From an uncultured Eubacterium sp. (lineage in GTDB: Bacteria; Bacillota; Clostridia; Lachnospirales; CAG-274): a stretch of DNA of 15,917 nt. The position numbers and the translations under genes are program-made. The DNA lies in NCBI GenBank assembly GCA_900543365.1, contig UQRG01000018.1:1-15917 (forward strand), given 5' to 3'. Positions 7,489 through 15,106 of the stretch are shown here, in pieces. The notes below the pieces were generated by a model. The model did not search any database. It was given only the letters and a program-made list of their open reading frames with translations, and was not told the DNA's origin. Within the stretch, counting starts at the first letter, position 1; each line of letters opens with the position of its first letter.

Positions 7489-7531
7489 ATTGTCAATCCT
7501 TTGTTATAATGCTTTACTTTTATTTATTATT

Positions 7532-7560
7532 ATTTTATACTTTATTTCTTTACTTTGCAA
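7532..7560 (-). promoter_or_regulatory. Putative recD2 promoter
   Basis: On the minus strand TTGCAA (7560-7555) and TAAAAT (7537-7532) are 17 bases apart, about 45 bases upstream of the recD2 start. The match is fair in very AT-rich DNA. Confidence 0.45.
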
Positions 7561-7598
7561 GTATCTATTTGACTTGTTAAATTTAATGTAAAATTCGA

Positions 7599-7627
7599 TT
7601 GATTATTGTATTAAAATCTGTTATTAT
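7599..7627 (+). promoter_or_regulatory. Putative promoter of the pur cluster
   Basis: TTGATT (7599-7604), a 17-base spacer and TATTAT (7622-7627) preceded by TG in the extended -10 position. Transcription would begin near 7634. A stem TTTTACTG/CAGTAAAA (7642-7649 with 7662-7669) lies just inside the leader and could be an operator or regulatory hairpin. No B. subtilis-type PurBox (CCGAAC core) or purine riboswitch is visible. Confidence 0.5.
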
Positions 7628-7714
7628 ATAAATATAATTGCTTTTACTGTGCTTGTATTAGCAGTAAAACAAAATAATATTATCAAAATTAACTTATTAA
7701 GCGAGGTAATAAAA

Positions 7715-8431
7715 ATGGAAAAGCTTGATTTACTTTATGTTGGTAAGGCTAAGAAGGTATATGCAACAAATGACCCAACACTTTGTATTTTTGAATATAA
7801 AGATGATGCGACTGCTTTTAATGGTCAGAAAAAGGGCTCATTTGAAGGCAAGGGTATTATTAACAATCAGATGGCTAATTTTATATTTAGACTTCTTGAA
7901 AAAGAAGGCGTTAAGACTCATTTAGTAGAAGAAATTTCGCCAAGAGAAACTCTTGTTAAAAAGGTTGATATTATTCCTCTTGAAGTTATAGTTAGAAATA
8001 TAGCTGCTGGTTCTTTCTCTAAGAGGTATGGTGTTAAAGAGGGTACTCCTTTTGTTGCTCCTACTCTTGAGTTTAGTTACAAAAATGATGAGCTTGGTGA
8101 CCCACTTATCAATGATTATCAGGCTATTGCTTTAGGTATTGTAACTAAGGAAGAAATTGATGTTATTTCTGATATGGCATTTAAGGTAAATGAGGCACTT
8201 AAGAAGATTTTCTTAAACATTGGCATTAAACTTGTGGACTTTAAGATTGAGCTTGGCAAGACTTCTGATGGCGAAATTGTTCTTGCTGATGAAATTAGCC
8301 CAGATACTTGTAGACTTTGGGATGCAGAAACTAACAAGAAGCTTGATAAGGACAGATTTAGACTTGATTTAGGTGAATTTGGTGATGTTTATAGAGAAGT
8401 TTGGGGAAGACTTACTGAATTTTATAAGTAA
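7715..8431 (+). CDS. purC: SAICAR synthetase
   Basis: Joins aspartate to CAIR to form SAICAR in de novo purine synthesis. The protein is 238 residues, the usual length for the stand-alone bacterial enzyme. Family features are LLYVGKAKKVYAT with the nucleotide-binding Lys residues, FKDD-like EYKDDATAFNGQKKGSFEGKG, EVIVRNIAAGSF, LVDFKIELGK and ADEISPDTCRLWD near the C-terminus. The ATG at 7715 follows GCGAGGT; a further upstream frame from 7649 overlaps the leader hairpin and is not used. It is first in the purine cluster, and purF begins 30 bases after its stop. Confidence 0.97.
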   Translation: MEKLDLLYVGKAKKVYATNDPTLCIFEYKDDATAFNGQKKGSFEGKGIINNQMANFIFRLLEKEGVKTHLVEEISPRETLVKKVDIIPLEVIVRNIAAGSFSKRYGVKEGTPFVAPTLEFSYKNDELGDPLINDYQAIALGIVTKEEIDVISDMAFKVNEALKKIFLNIGIKLVDFKIELGKTSDGEIVLADEISPDTCRLWDAETNKKLDKDRFRLDLGEFGDVYREVWGRLTEFYK

Positions 8432-8461
8432 TTAATTGTTTTATTATTGGAGGTAAACATA

Positions 8462-9844
8462 ATGGCTAAACTTCACGAAGAGTGTGGCGTATTTGGTATT
8501 TTTGATCCAGAGGGTAATCCTGCTGCCACTACCTATTATGGCCTTGTAGCGTTACAGCATAGAGGTCAGGAAGGTTGTGGTATAGCTGTTAATAGAGATA
8601 GAGAAATTTATCATTATAAAGACTGTGGTCTTGTTAATGAAGTATTTAATGAAGAAATTATAGGCAAGCTTAAAGGTAGAATGGCTATTGGTCATGTAAG
8701 ATATTCTACTGCAGGTGGTTCTGCAAGAGAAAATGTTCAACCTTTAGTACTTAGATATATTAAGGGGCAGCTTGCAATAAGTCACAATGGTAATGTAACT
8801 AATACTGCTGAAATTCGTAAGGATTTAGAGAAAAATGGTGCAATTTTCCAAACTACAGCAGATACAGAAATTATTGCTTACTTAATTGCTAGAGAAAGAA
8901 TAAATGCACCATCTATTGAAGAAGCTGTTAAGAGAGCTATGCGTCAGCTTAAGGGTGCTTTCTCTCTTCTTGTTATGAGTCCTAACAAAATGGTGGCTGC
9001 AAGAGACCCTTGGGGTTTTAGACCTCTTTCAATAGGTAAAAGAGATAAGGCAATTCTTTTTTCGAGTGAAACTTGTGCATTTGATGCTATTGATGCAGAA
9101 TATGTTAGAGATGTAGAACCAGGTGAAATAATTACTATTGAAAATGGCGAAGTGAGAAGTGATAAAGAACTTTGCAATACTCAAAAATCTAGCTTATGTA
9201 TATTTGAACATATTTATTTTGCTAGACCGGATAGTACTATTGCTAATGAAGTAGTACACGAATGTAGAAAAAGAGCTGGTGCTTTTCTTGCTCAACAGTC
9301 ACCTGTTGATGCTGATATTGTAATAGGTGTGCCAGATTCAGGCTTATCTGCTGCTCAGGGTTATTCTGAATACAGTGGCATTCCTATTGATACCGGATTT
9401 ATTAAGAATAAGTATATTGCGAGAACATTTATTAAGCCAACTCAGGCTGATAGAGAAATTGCAGTTAAACTTAAACTTAATGTACTTCAAAGTGCAGTTA
9501 AGGGTAAAAGAGTTATTATGGTTGATGACAGTATTGTAAGAGGTACTACAAGTGGTAGAATTGTTAAACTATTAAGAGATGCAGGGGCTAAGGAAGTTCA
9601 TGTTAGAATATCTGCTCCACCATTTACTTGGCCTTGTTTCTTTGGTACAGATATTCCTGACAGAAGTCAGCTTATTGCTAATAAGTATTCAATTGAAGAA
9701 ACTGCTAAAATTATTAATGCAGATTCTCTTGACTACTTAAGTCTTGATAATTTGCATAAGATTGCACCTAATAGTAGCTGTGGTTTCTGCGATGCTTGTT
9801 TTACAGGTAAGTATGCTGTTGATGTAGACCACCTTTTAGATTAA
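8462..9844 (+). CDS. purF: Amidophosphoribosyltransferase (glutamine PRPP amidotransferase)
   Basis: Catalyses the first committed purine step, glutamine plus PRPP to phosphoribosylamine. The 460-residue protein begins MAKLHEECGVFG: Cys8 is the N-terminal nucleophile of the glutaminase domain, exposed after a 7-residue propeptide is removed. Glutaminase motifs GLVALQHRGQEG, GHVRYSTAG and SHNGNVTN are present. The C-terminal phosphoribosyltransferase domain has the PRPP motif VIMVDDSIVRGTT. Cysteines in PCFFGTD and SSCGFCDACF, with one in SLCIFEH, match the 4Fe-4S ligands of the Bacillus-type enzyme. The ATG follows GGAGGT. AMP and GMP feedback inhibition is expected from the family. Confidence 0.97.
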   Translation: MAKLHEECGVFGIFDPEGNPAATTYYGLVALQHRGQEGCGIAVNRDREIYHYKDCGLVNEVFNEEIIGKLKGRMAIGHVRYSTAGGSARENVQPLVLRYIKGQLAISHNGNVTNTAEIRKDLEKNGAIFQTTADTEIIAYLIARERINAPSIEEAVKRAMRQLKGAFSLLVMSPNKMVAARDPWGFRPLSIGKRDKAILFSSETCAFDAIDAEYVRDVEPGEIITIENGEVRSDKELCNTQKSSLCIFEHIYFARPDSTIANEVVHECRKRAGAFLAQQSPVDADIVIGVPDSGLSAAQGYSEYSGIPIDTGFIKNKYIARTFIKPTQADREIAVKLKLNVLQSAVKGKRVIMVDDSIVRGTTSGRIVKLLRDAGAKEVHVRISAPPFTWPCFFGTDIPDRSQLIANKYSIEETAKIINADSLDYLSLDNLHKIAPNSSCGFCDACFTGKYAVDVDHLLD

Positions 9845-9918
9845 TTTTTAAGATTATAAAGTAAAATTTTGATTATATTATTTCCCTTTCTAAAAGAAAG
9901 TGACAATGGAGGATTAAA

Positions 9919-11325
9919 ATGAAAAACGAATACGAAAGTCCCCTTAATTCAAGATATGCCAGCAAAGAAATGAAAGAAGTATTTTCTCCTGATACTAAGT
10001 TTAAGACTTGGAGAAAGCTTTGGATTGCTCTTGCTGAAACTGAAAAGGAACTTGGTCTTGATATTACTCAAGAACAAATTGATGAATTAAAGGCTCATAA
10101 AGATGAAATTAACTACGATGTTGCAAGAGAAAGAGAAAAACTTGTTCGTCACGATGTTATGGCTCATGTTTATGCTTATGGCACACAGTGTCCTAAAGCT
10201 AAAGGTATTATTCACTTAGGTGCAACAAGTTGTTTTGTAGGTGATAATACTGATGTTATTCTTATGGTTGAGGCTATGAAGATAATTAGAAAGAAGGTTC
10301 TTTCTGTTATTAATAAGCTCTCTAAATTTGCTATGGAATATAAAGATATGCCAACACTTGGCTTTACTCACTTTCAAGCAGCCCAGACTACTACTGTAGG
10401 TAAGAGAGCTACTTTATGGATTCAGGATTTAATGATGGACCTTGAACAAATTGACTTTGTACTTGCTAATGCAAAACTTTTAGGTTCAAAGGGTACTACT
10501 GGTACTCAGGCATCATTTATGGAACTTTTTGAGGGAGATACTGACAAAGTTAAAAAGCTTGATAAAATGATTGCCGAAAAACTTGGTTATAGTGGTGTAT
10601 TTGCTGTTAGTGGTCAGACTTATACAAGAAAGTTAGATTCTATATTTGCTAATGTTTTAAGTGGTATTGCACAAAGTTGTACTAAGTTTTCTAACGATAT
10701 GAGATTACTTCAGCACTTAAAGGAAATGGAAGAACCATTTGAAAAGAACCAGATTGGTTCATCTGCTATGGCGTACAAGAGAAATCCTATGAGAAGTGAA
10801 AGAATGGCATCTCTTGCAAGATATATTATGGTTGATGCCTTAAATCCTGCTATTACTGCTGCTACTCAGTGGTTTGAGAGAACTCTTGACGATAGTGCTA
10901 ACAAGAGAATTGCTATTCCAGAGGCTTTCCTTGCTTGTGATGCTATTTTAAATATTTATATTAATGTTTCAGTTATTGAGAGAAGACTTATGGAAGAACT
11001 TCCATTTATGGCAACTGAAAATATTATGATGGATGCTGTTAAAAATGGTGGAGACAGACAGGAACTTCACGAAAGAATAAGAGAGCTTTCAATGGAGGCT
11101 GCTGCTGTTGTTAAGCAACAGGGGGGTAAGAATGACCTTATTGAAAGAATTGCTAAGGAGCCAATGTTTGGTATGAGTCTTGAAGATTTACAGAAGGTTC
11201 TTGAGCCTAAGAACTTTGTAGGTCGTGCTCCACAGCAAGTTGAAGAATATATTACTGAGCAGGTTAAGCCTGTTCTTGATGAAAATAAGGACAGTCTTAT
11301 TGATGATGCAGAATTGACTGTCTAA
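9919..11325 (+). CDS. purB: Adenylosuccinate lyase, eukaryote-like type
   Basis: Cleaves SAICAR to AICAR and adenylosuccinate to AMP, releasing fumarate, so it works both after PurC and after PurA. The protein has 468 residues, longer than the roughly 430 of the Bacillus enzyme. The fumarase-superfamily signature at 280-290 is GSSAMAYKRNP, with Ala where most members have Pro. The catalytic His lies in TLGFTHFQ (about 151). Many blocks match human ADSL as I recall it: GIIHLGATSC, VGDNTD, KGTTGTQASF, LKEMEEPFEK, QWFERTLDDSAN and ELPFMATENI. The ribosome binding site is GGAGG. The gap from purF is 74 bases with only a 5-bp hairpin (CTTTC/GAAAG) and no clear promoter; purA follows 14 bases after the stop. 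Confidence 0.96.
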   Translation: MKNEYESPLNSRYASKEMKEVFSPDTKFKTWRKLWIALAETEKELGLDITQEQIDELKAHKDEINYDVAREREKLVRHDVMAHVYAYGTQCPKAKGIIHLGATSCFVGDNTDVILMVEAMKIIRKKVLSVINKLSKFAMEYKDMPTLGFTHFQAAQTTTVGKRATLWIQDLMMDLEQIDFVLANAKLLGSKGTTGTQASFMELFEGDTDKVKKLDKMIAEKLGYSGVFAVSGQTYTRKLDSIFANVLSGIAQSCTKFSNDMRLLQHLKEMEEPFEKNQIGSSAMAYKRNPMRSERMASLARYIMVDALNPAITAATQWFERTLDDSANKRIAIPEAFLACDAILNIYINVSVIERRLMEELPFMATENIMMDAVKNGGDRQELHERIRELSMEAAAVVKQQGGKNDLIERIAKEPMFGMSLEDLQKVLEPKNFVGRAPQQVEEYITEQVKPVLDENKDSLIDDAELTV

Positions 11326-11339
11326 GGAGGGTTTTTGTA

Positions 11340-12611
11340 ATGATAAGAGCTATTGTAGGTGCTAACTGGGGTGATGAAGGTAAGGGTAAAATTACTGATA
11401 TGTGTGCTGACCAGTCTGATATTGTTGTAAGATATCAGGGTGGTGCTAATGCCGGTCATACTATTATAAATGAACACGGCAGATTTGCACTTCATCAGCT
11501 TCCAAGTGGTGTTTTTCACGAGCATATAACTAATGTTATTGCCAACGGTGTTGCTCTTAATGTAGCGTCATTAAAGGAAGAAATGCAGACTATTATTGAT
11601 GCCGGCATTAAGTTTAATCTTCTTATAAGTGACAAGGCACAGGTGCTTATGCCTCATCATGTACTTATGGACACTTATGAAGAAGAAAGACTTGGGGATA
11701 AGAAGTTTGGTTCAACTAAGAGTGGTATTGCACCTTTCTTTGCTGATAAATATTCTAAGGTTGGTGTACAGGTTTGGGAGCTTTATGATAAGGACTTCCT
11801 TCTTGACAAGCTTGAAACTATGTACGAAAAGGTAAATGTACAGTTTAAGTATCTTTACAACAAAGAGCCTATTGATTATATGGATGTTTACAAGACACTT
11901 TGTGAATACGCTGATTTTATTAAGCCTTTTGTTGCTGATACATCTAAGTTTTTAAGAAATGCTATTAAGGAAAATAAGAATATTTTATTTGAAGGTCAGC
12001 TCGGTTCTTTAAAGGATACTGACCACGGTATTTACCCTTATGTTACTAGTTCATCTACTCTTGCTGGTTATGCAGCAGTTGGTGCAGGTGTTCCACCTTA
12101 TGCTATTGATAATATAACTGTTATTACTAAGGCTTATTCATCTGCTGTAGGTGCAGGTCCTTTTGTGTCTGAGTTATTTGGTGAGGAAGCTGATGAACTT
12201 AGAAGAAAAGGTGGTGACAAGGGTGAGTTTGGAGCAACAACTGGTAGACCTAGAAGAGTAGGTTACTTTGATGCTGTTGCAACAAGGTATGGTTGTGAAA
12301 TTCAGGGTGCTACTGAAGTTTGTATGACTTGTCTTGATGTTTTAAGTTATATGGATACTCTTTATGTTTGTACAGGTTATGAGTATGATGGTAAAGTATA
12401 TAAGGATTTCCTTACTACTGATAAGCTTTATAAGGCTAAACCGGTATATGAAACTCTTCCAGGCTGGAAGTGTGATATTAGAGGTATAAATAATTATGAT
12501 GAGCTTCCAAAAGAGGCTAAGGATTATGTTGAGTTTATTGAAAAGGAACTTGGCGTAAAGATTTCTATGGTAAGTAATGGTCCTAAGCGACACGAAATTC
12601 TTTATAGATAA
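11340..12611 (+). CDS. purA: Adenylosuccinate synthetase, divergent form
   Basis: Uses GTP to couple IMP and aspartate into adenylosuccinate, the first step from IMP to AMP. The protein has 423 residues. The P-loop GDEGKGK is at 11-17, with the catalytic Asp, and the catalytic His is in ANAGHT (about 40). FGATTGRPRRVGYFD and GAGPFVSE are normal family blocks. Two blocks differ from the common form: STKSGIAP with DKYSK at 125-140, where most enzymes read GTTGRGIGP with DKVAR, and FEGQLGSLKD at 217-226, where most read FEGAQGTLLD. The start follows AAGGAGGG. It ends the purine cluster. No clear terminator lies in 12612-12737, only weak hairpins such as TTAGGC/GCCTAA near 12700. Confidence 0.96.
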   Translation: MIRAIVGANWGDEGKGKITDMCADQSDIVVRYQGGANAGHTIINEHGRFALHQLPSGVFHEHITNVIANGVALNVASLKEEMQTIIDAGIKFNLLISDKAQVLMPHHVLMDTYEEERLGDKKFGSTKSGIAPFFADKYSKVGVQVWELYDKDFLLDKLETMYEKVNVQFKYLYNKEPIDYMDVYKTLCEYADFIKPFVADTSKFLRNAIKENKNILFEGQLGSLKDTDHGIYPYVTSSSTLAGYAAVGAGVPPYAIDNITVITKAYSSAVGAGPFVSELFGEEADELRRKGGDKGEFGATTGRPRRVGYFDAVATRYGCEIQGATEVCMTCLDVLSYMDTLYVCTGYEYDGKVYKDFLTTDKLYKAKPVYETLPGWKCDIRGINNYDELPKEAKDYVEFIEKELGVKISMVSNGPKRHEILYR

Positions 12612-12737
12612 TAGATAAGGGTATTATTTGTAGGGATATACCAACGCACCCAATTTACACAATATATACAAAAATTAGGTATAAATTTGAAAATATTAGG
12701 CTTAATTAATGAATTGCCTAAAAATTGAAATTTGTAG

Positions 12738-12766
12738 TTGACAAAGAAAGTATATTTGAGTATAAT
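12738..12766 (+). promoter_or_regulatory. Consensus sigma-A promoter of glnA
   Basis: TTGACA at 12738-12743 and TATAAT at 12761-12766 with a 17-base spacer, the third perfect promoter of this form in the window. Transcription would start near 12773, leaving a leader of about 110 bases. Confidence 0.88.
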
Positions 12767-12780
12767 AGGTATCAGAACAA

Positions 12781-12820
12781 GGGTGTTTGAATACTATGTA
12801 TTCGGACACCTATTTTTTTA
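12781..12820 (+). terminator. Promoter-proximal terminator (attenuator) in the glnA leader
   Basis: GGTGTTTGAATA (12782-12793) pairs with TATTCGGACACC (12799-12810) over 12 positions with two U-G pairs and a 5-base loop, followed by TATTTTTTTATTTT. It ends only about 45 bases after the predicted start and lies before the gene, so glnA expression would need read-through. A small hairpin TGGCAG/CTGCTA follows at 12828-12844. An ANTAR-type antiterminator gene lies downstream of glnA and is the obvious candidate regulator, but the typical pair of six-base AnnGnn loops was not found. Confidence 0.78.
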
Positions 12821-12882
12821 TTTTAACTGGCAGCTTTTCTGCTAAAAATATAATTTTGAAAATTGGAAGGAGATTTTTAGAA

Positions 12883-14217
12883 ATGGCAAAGTACACTAAG
12901 GAACAAATTATTAGAATTTGTGATGAGCAGGATGTAGAATTTATAAGACTTCAGTTTATTGATGTTTTAGGTATACCTAAGAATATAGCAGTAACTCGTT
13001 CTCAGTTAGAGAAGGTTCTTGAAGATGGCATGATGTTTGATGGTTCTTCTATTGAAGGTTTTGCTAGAATTGAAGAGTCAGATATGTATTTAAGACCAGA
13101 CCTTGATACATTTGTTATTTATCCTTGGAGACCACAGAAGGGTAAAGTAGCAAGATTTATTTGTGATGTATATGACAGCAAAAATGAAAAACCATTTGAA
13201 GGTGACCCAAGAAGTATCTTAAAGAGACAGATGGCTGAGGCTGAAAAGTTAGGTTATACTTTTAATGTAGGTAACGAGTGTGAGTTCTTCTTATTTAAGA
13301 CTGATGAAGACGGAAGACCAACTACTGATACTAATGACGAAGCAGGTTACTTTGACCTTGACCCAGTTGATTTAGGAACTGATGCAAGAAGAGATATTTG
13401 TTTAACTCTTGAGCAGATGGGATTTGAAATTGAAGCATCTCACCACGAGGTTGCTGAGGGTCAGCACGAAATCGACTTTAAGTATGCTGATGCTTTAACT
13501 ACTGCTGATAATGTAGTAACATTTAGAATAGCTGTTAAGACTATGGCTAAGAAGTATGGTTTACACGCTACATTTATGCCAAAGCCAATATTTGGTATTA
13601 ATGGTTCTGGTATGCACACTAATATGTCTTTATTCAAAGATGGTAAGAATGCTTTCTTTGACCCAACAGCTGAGTTACAGTTATCTGACACAGCTTATAG
13701 CTTTATTGCTGGTGTATTAAAGCATGTTGCTGGTATTACTGCTATTACTAATCCACTTGTAAACTCTTATAAGAGATTAGTCCCAGGTTATGAAGCTCCT
13801 TGCTATATTGCTTGGTCAGCATCTAATAGAACTGATATTATTAGAATTCCTGCTTCAAGAGGTGCAGGTACTAGAGTTGAGTTAAGAAGTCCAGACCCTG
13901 CAACTAATCCATATCTTTGTTTAGCTTGTTGTTTAGCAGCAGGTCTTGATGGTATTAAGAACAATTTACCAGCTCCAGCTAGTGTTGATGTAAACTTATT
14001 TAAGTCTACTCAGGAAGAAAGAGATGCTCTTGGTGTTAAGAATCTTCCAGGTAGCTTATATGAGGCTCTTCAGGTTATGGAAGAAGATGGTCTTGTTAAG
14101 GAAGTACTTGGTGAGCACGCTTATAAGGCATTCTATACTTCTAAGAAGGTTGAATGGGATGCATTTAGAATGTATGTTAGCCAGTGGGAACTTGATAACT
14201 ATTTAACAGTATACTAA
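12883..14217 (+). CDS. glnA: Glutamine synthetase type I-alpha
   Basis: Makes glutamine from glutamate, ammonia and ATP, and so supplies the nitrogen donor that PurF uses. At 444 residues with no adenylylation insert it is the I-alpha form, regulated by feedback inhibition rather than covalent modification. Motifs include MFDGSSIEGFARIEESDM with Arg62 (the residue linked to feedback inhibition in B. subtilis), NVGNECEFFLF, HHEVAEGQHEIDF, the substrate loop FGINGSGMHTNMS and NRTDIIRIPASRG. The ATG at 12883 follows AAGGAG; an upstream in-frame ATG at 12787 would run through the terminator hairpin and is rejected. A terminator follows the gene, and a split ANTAR regulator gene comes next. Confidence 0.97.
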   Translation: MAKYTKEQIIRICDEQDVEFIRLQFIDVLGIPKNIAVTRSQLEKVLEDGMMFDGSSIEGFARIEESDMYLRPDLDTFVIYPWRPQKGKVARFICDVYDSKNEKPFEGDPRSILKRQMAEAEKLGYTFNVGNECEFFLFKTDEDGRPTTDTNDEAGYFDLDPVDLGTDARRDICLTLEQMGFEIEASHHEVAEGQHEIDFKYADALTTADNVVTFRIAVKTMAKKYGLHATFMPKPIFGINGSGMHTNMSLFKDGKNAFFDPTAELQLSDTAYSFIAGVLKHVAGITAITNPLVNSYKRLVPGYEAPCYIAWSASNRTDIIRIPASRGAGTRVELRSPDPATNPYLCLACCLAAGLDGIKNNLPAPASVDVNLFKSTQEERDALGVKNLPGSLYEALQVMEEDGLVKEVLGEHAYKAFYTSKKVEWDAFRMYVSQWELDNYLTVY

Positions 14218-14249
14218 TATTGAAACTATTTAATATATAATGTTTTTAT

Positions 14250-14283
14250 AAAAGGGATTCTGATATGCAGAAGCCCTTTTATT
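14250..14283 (+). terminator. Intrinsic terminator after glnA
   Basis: AAAAGGGATTCTG pairs with CAGAAGCCCTTTT over 13 positions with one mismatch, around a 5-base loop, with T-rich sequence at the end. It begins 33 bases after the glnA stop. The rest of the gap to 14372 is AT-rich without a recognisable feature. Confidence 0.78.
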
Positions 14284-14372
14284 ATTGAAAAAATCAAATA
14301 GGAATATTGAAATTTAGGAATGTATCCTTAGTGTTTAAAACTAATAAAATTAAGTTTTTTATGCTTTTTTTA

Positions 14373-14401
14373 TTGATATATTAAGTTTTATGTGTTAAAA
14401 T
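14373..14401 (+). promoter_or_regulatory. Promoter of the ANTAR regulator gene
   Basis: TTGATA (14373-14378) and TAAAAT (14396-14401) with a 17-base spacer, about 35 bases upstream of the ATG. Confidence 0.6.
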
Positions 14402-14438
14402 ATAAAAAAATTAAAAACATTAAAAAGGAGTCCTTGAT

Positions 14439-14762
14439 ATGAATAACAATATTTTTATAGCTTTTGACAATAAAAAAACGGCTGTAGCTATTGCAAAGAT
14501 ACTTATTGAAAATGGAAATAATATTGTGTCTATTTCTAAATCGTATGTTGAGCTTATAAATTCTCTTCGTTATTATCCAGCAGGAATTATAATTACAGCC
14601 TGTTCTTTTGATAATGTTAGAAATGAGAAAATAATTGACGAAATTCCTGATGATTTTAATATACTTGTATTAGGTACTAAAACTCAGCTTGATGATTTTC
14701 CAGATTACAGAGTGTTTAAGTTATCAACTCCTTTGCAAAAAAATGATTTAATATGTTTATGA
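14439..14762 (+). CDS. Receiver-like N-terminal part of a split ANTAR regulator
   Basis: The 107 residues begin MNNNIFIAFDNKKTAVAIAKIL and follow the alternating strand/helix order of a response-regulator receiver (FIAFD, VSISKS, GIIITACSF, NILVLGT, FKLSTPLQKNDLI). The usual phosphorylatable Asp is not where it should be: GIIITACSF has no Asp after the third strand, so this is a degenerate receiver. A strong AAAAAGGAG ribosome binding site lies 8 bases upstream. Related clostridial proteins, such as NitR encoded downstream of glnA in Clostridium saccharobutylicum, continue directly into an ANTAR RNA-binding domain; here the frame ends at TGA 14760-14762 and the domain continues in the next frame. 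So this is half of one ancestral gene. Confidence 0.75.
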   Translation: MNNNIFIAFDNKKTAVAIAKILIENGNNIVSISKSYVELINSLRYYPAGIIITACSFDNVRNEKIIDEIPDDFNILVLGTKTQLDDFPDYRVFKLSTPLQKNDLICL

Positions 14763-14953
14763 CTATGGATACAAAGTACAAACCAACAGTACATAAAAAT
14801 ATAAATGAAGAAAAAATTATTAAAAGGGCTAAAAGCTTTTTAATTGATGTATATTCTATGACTGAAAGTCAGGCCTATAGATATATGCAGAAAAAAAGTA
14901 TGGATACAGGTAGAAAACTTGTTGATATAGCTAGAATAATATTAGATATTTAA
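14753..14953 (+). CDS. ANTAR RNA-binding domain, C-terminal part of the split regulator
   Basis: Up to 66 residues. The last 47 are an intact three-helix ANTAR domain (EEKIIKRAKSFLIDVY, MTESQAYRYMQKKSMD, GRKLVDIARIIL), the type that binds paired hairpins in nascent RNA and prevents termination. There is no Shine-Dalgarno of its own. Two ATGs are possible: 14753, and 14759, which overlaps the upstream TGA as ATGA, the usual arrangement for coupled translation. It is either expressed by coupling as a separate small protein, produced by frameshifting, or dead after a deletion. The stop at 14951-14953 is followed by about 85 bases of AT-rich DNA and then a bidirectional terminator. Confidence 0.72.
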   Translation: MFMTMDTKYKPTVHKNINEEKIIKRAKSFLIDVYSMTESQAYRYMQKKSMDTGRKLVDIARIILDI

Positions 14954-15038
14954 AGTAAATATTGTTTAATTTGGCTAGTCAGTTAATTTTTTGAAAAATT
15001 AATCAAAATTGATTTGAGCTGAATATTTCTTTAATATA

Positions 15039-15106
15039 TTAAATAATATACTAAAATACACCTGACATTTATAAATGAAAATATCAGGTGTGTTTTAGTA
15101 TATTTA
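15039..15106. terminator. Bidirectional terminator between converging genes
   Basis: A long inverted repeat: TATACTAAAATACACCTGA on the left pairs with TCAGGTGTGTTTTAGTATA on the right with a single mismatch, and TTAAA/TTTAA extends it after a 3-base bulge. T-rich arms serve both strands. It lies between the ANTAR gene and the Asn-rich gene, and its right arm overlaps the stop codon of the latter. Confidence 0.8.

Noticed and set aside
7561..7714. PurR operator or purine riboswitch before purC
   Set aside because: No CCGAAC-type PurBox pair and no conserved riboswitch core could be found.
12787..12882. Upstream ATG adding 32 residues to GlnA
   Set aside because: It would be read through the terminator hairpin, has no ribosome binding site, and the family starts MAKYT at 12883.
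12773..12882. Standard ANTAR target (two hairpins with AnnGnn hexaloops) in the glnA leader
   Set aside because: Hairpins exist but their loops are 5 bases or shorter and do not fit the pattern.
14954..15106. Attachment site or transposon end at the long inverted repeat
   Set aside because: Position between two converging genes and T-rich arms fit a bidirectional terminator; no target duplication or recombinase is seen.
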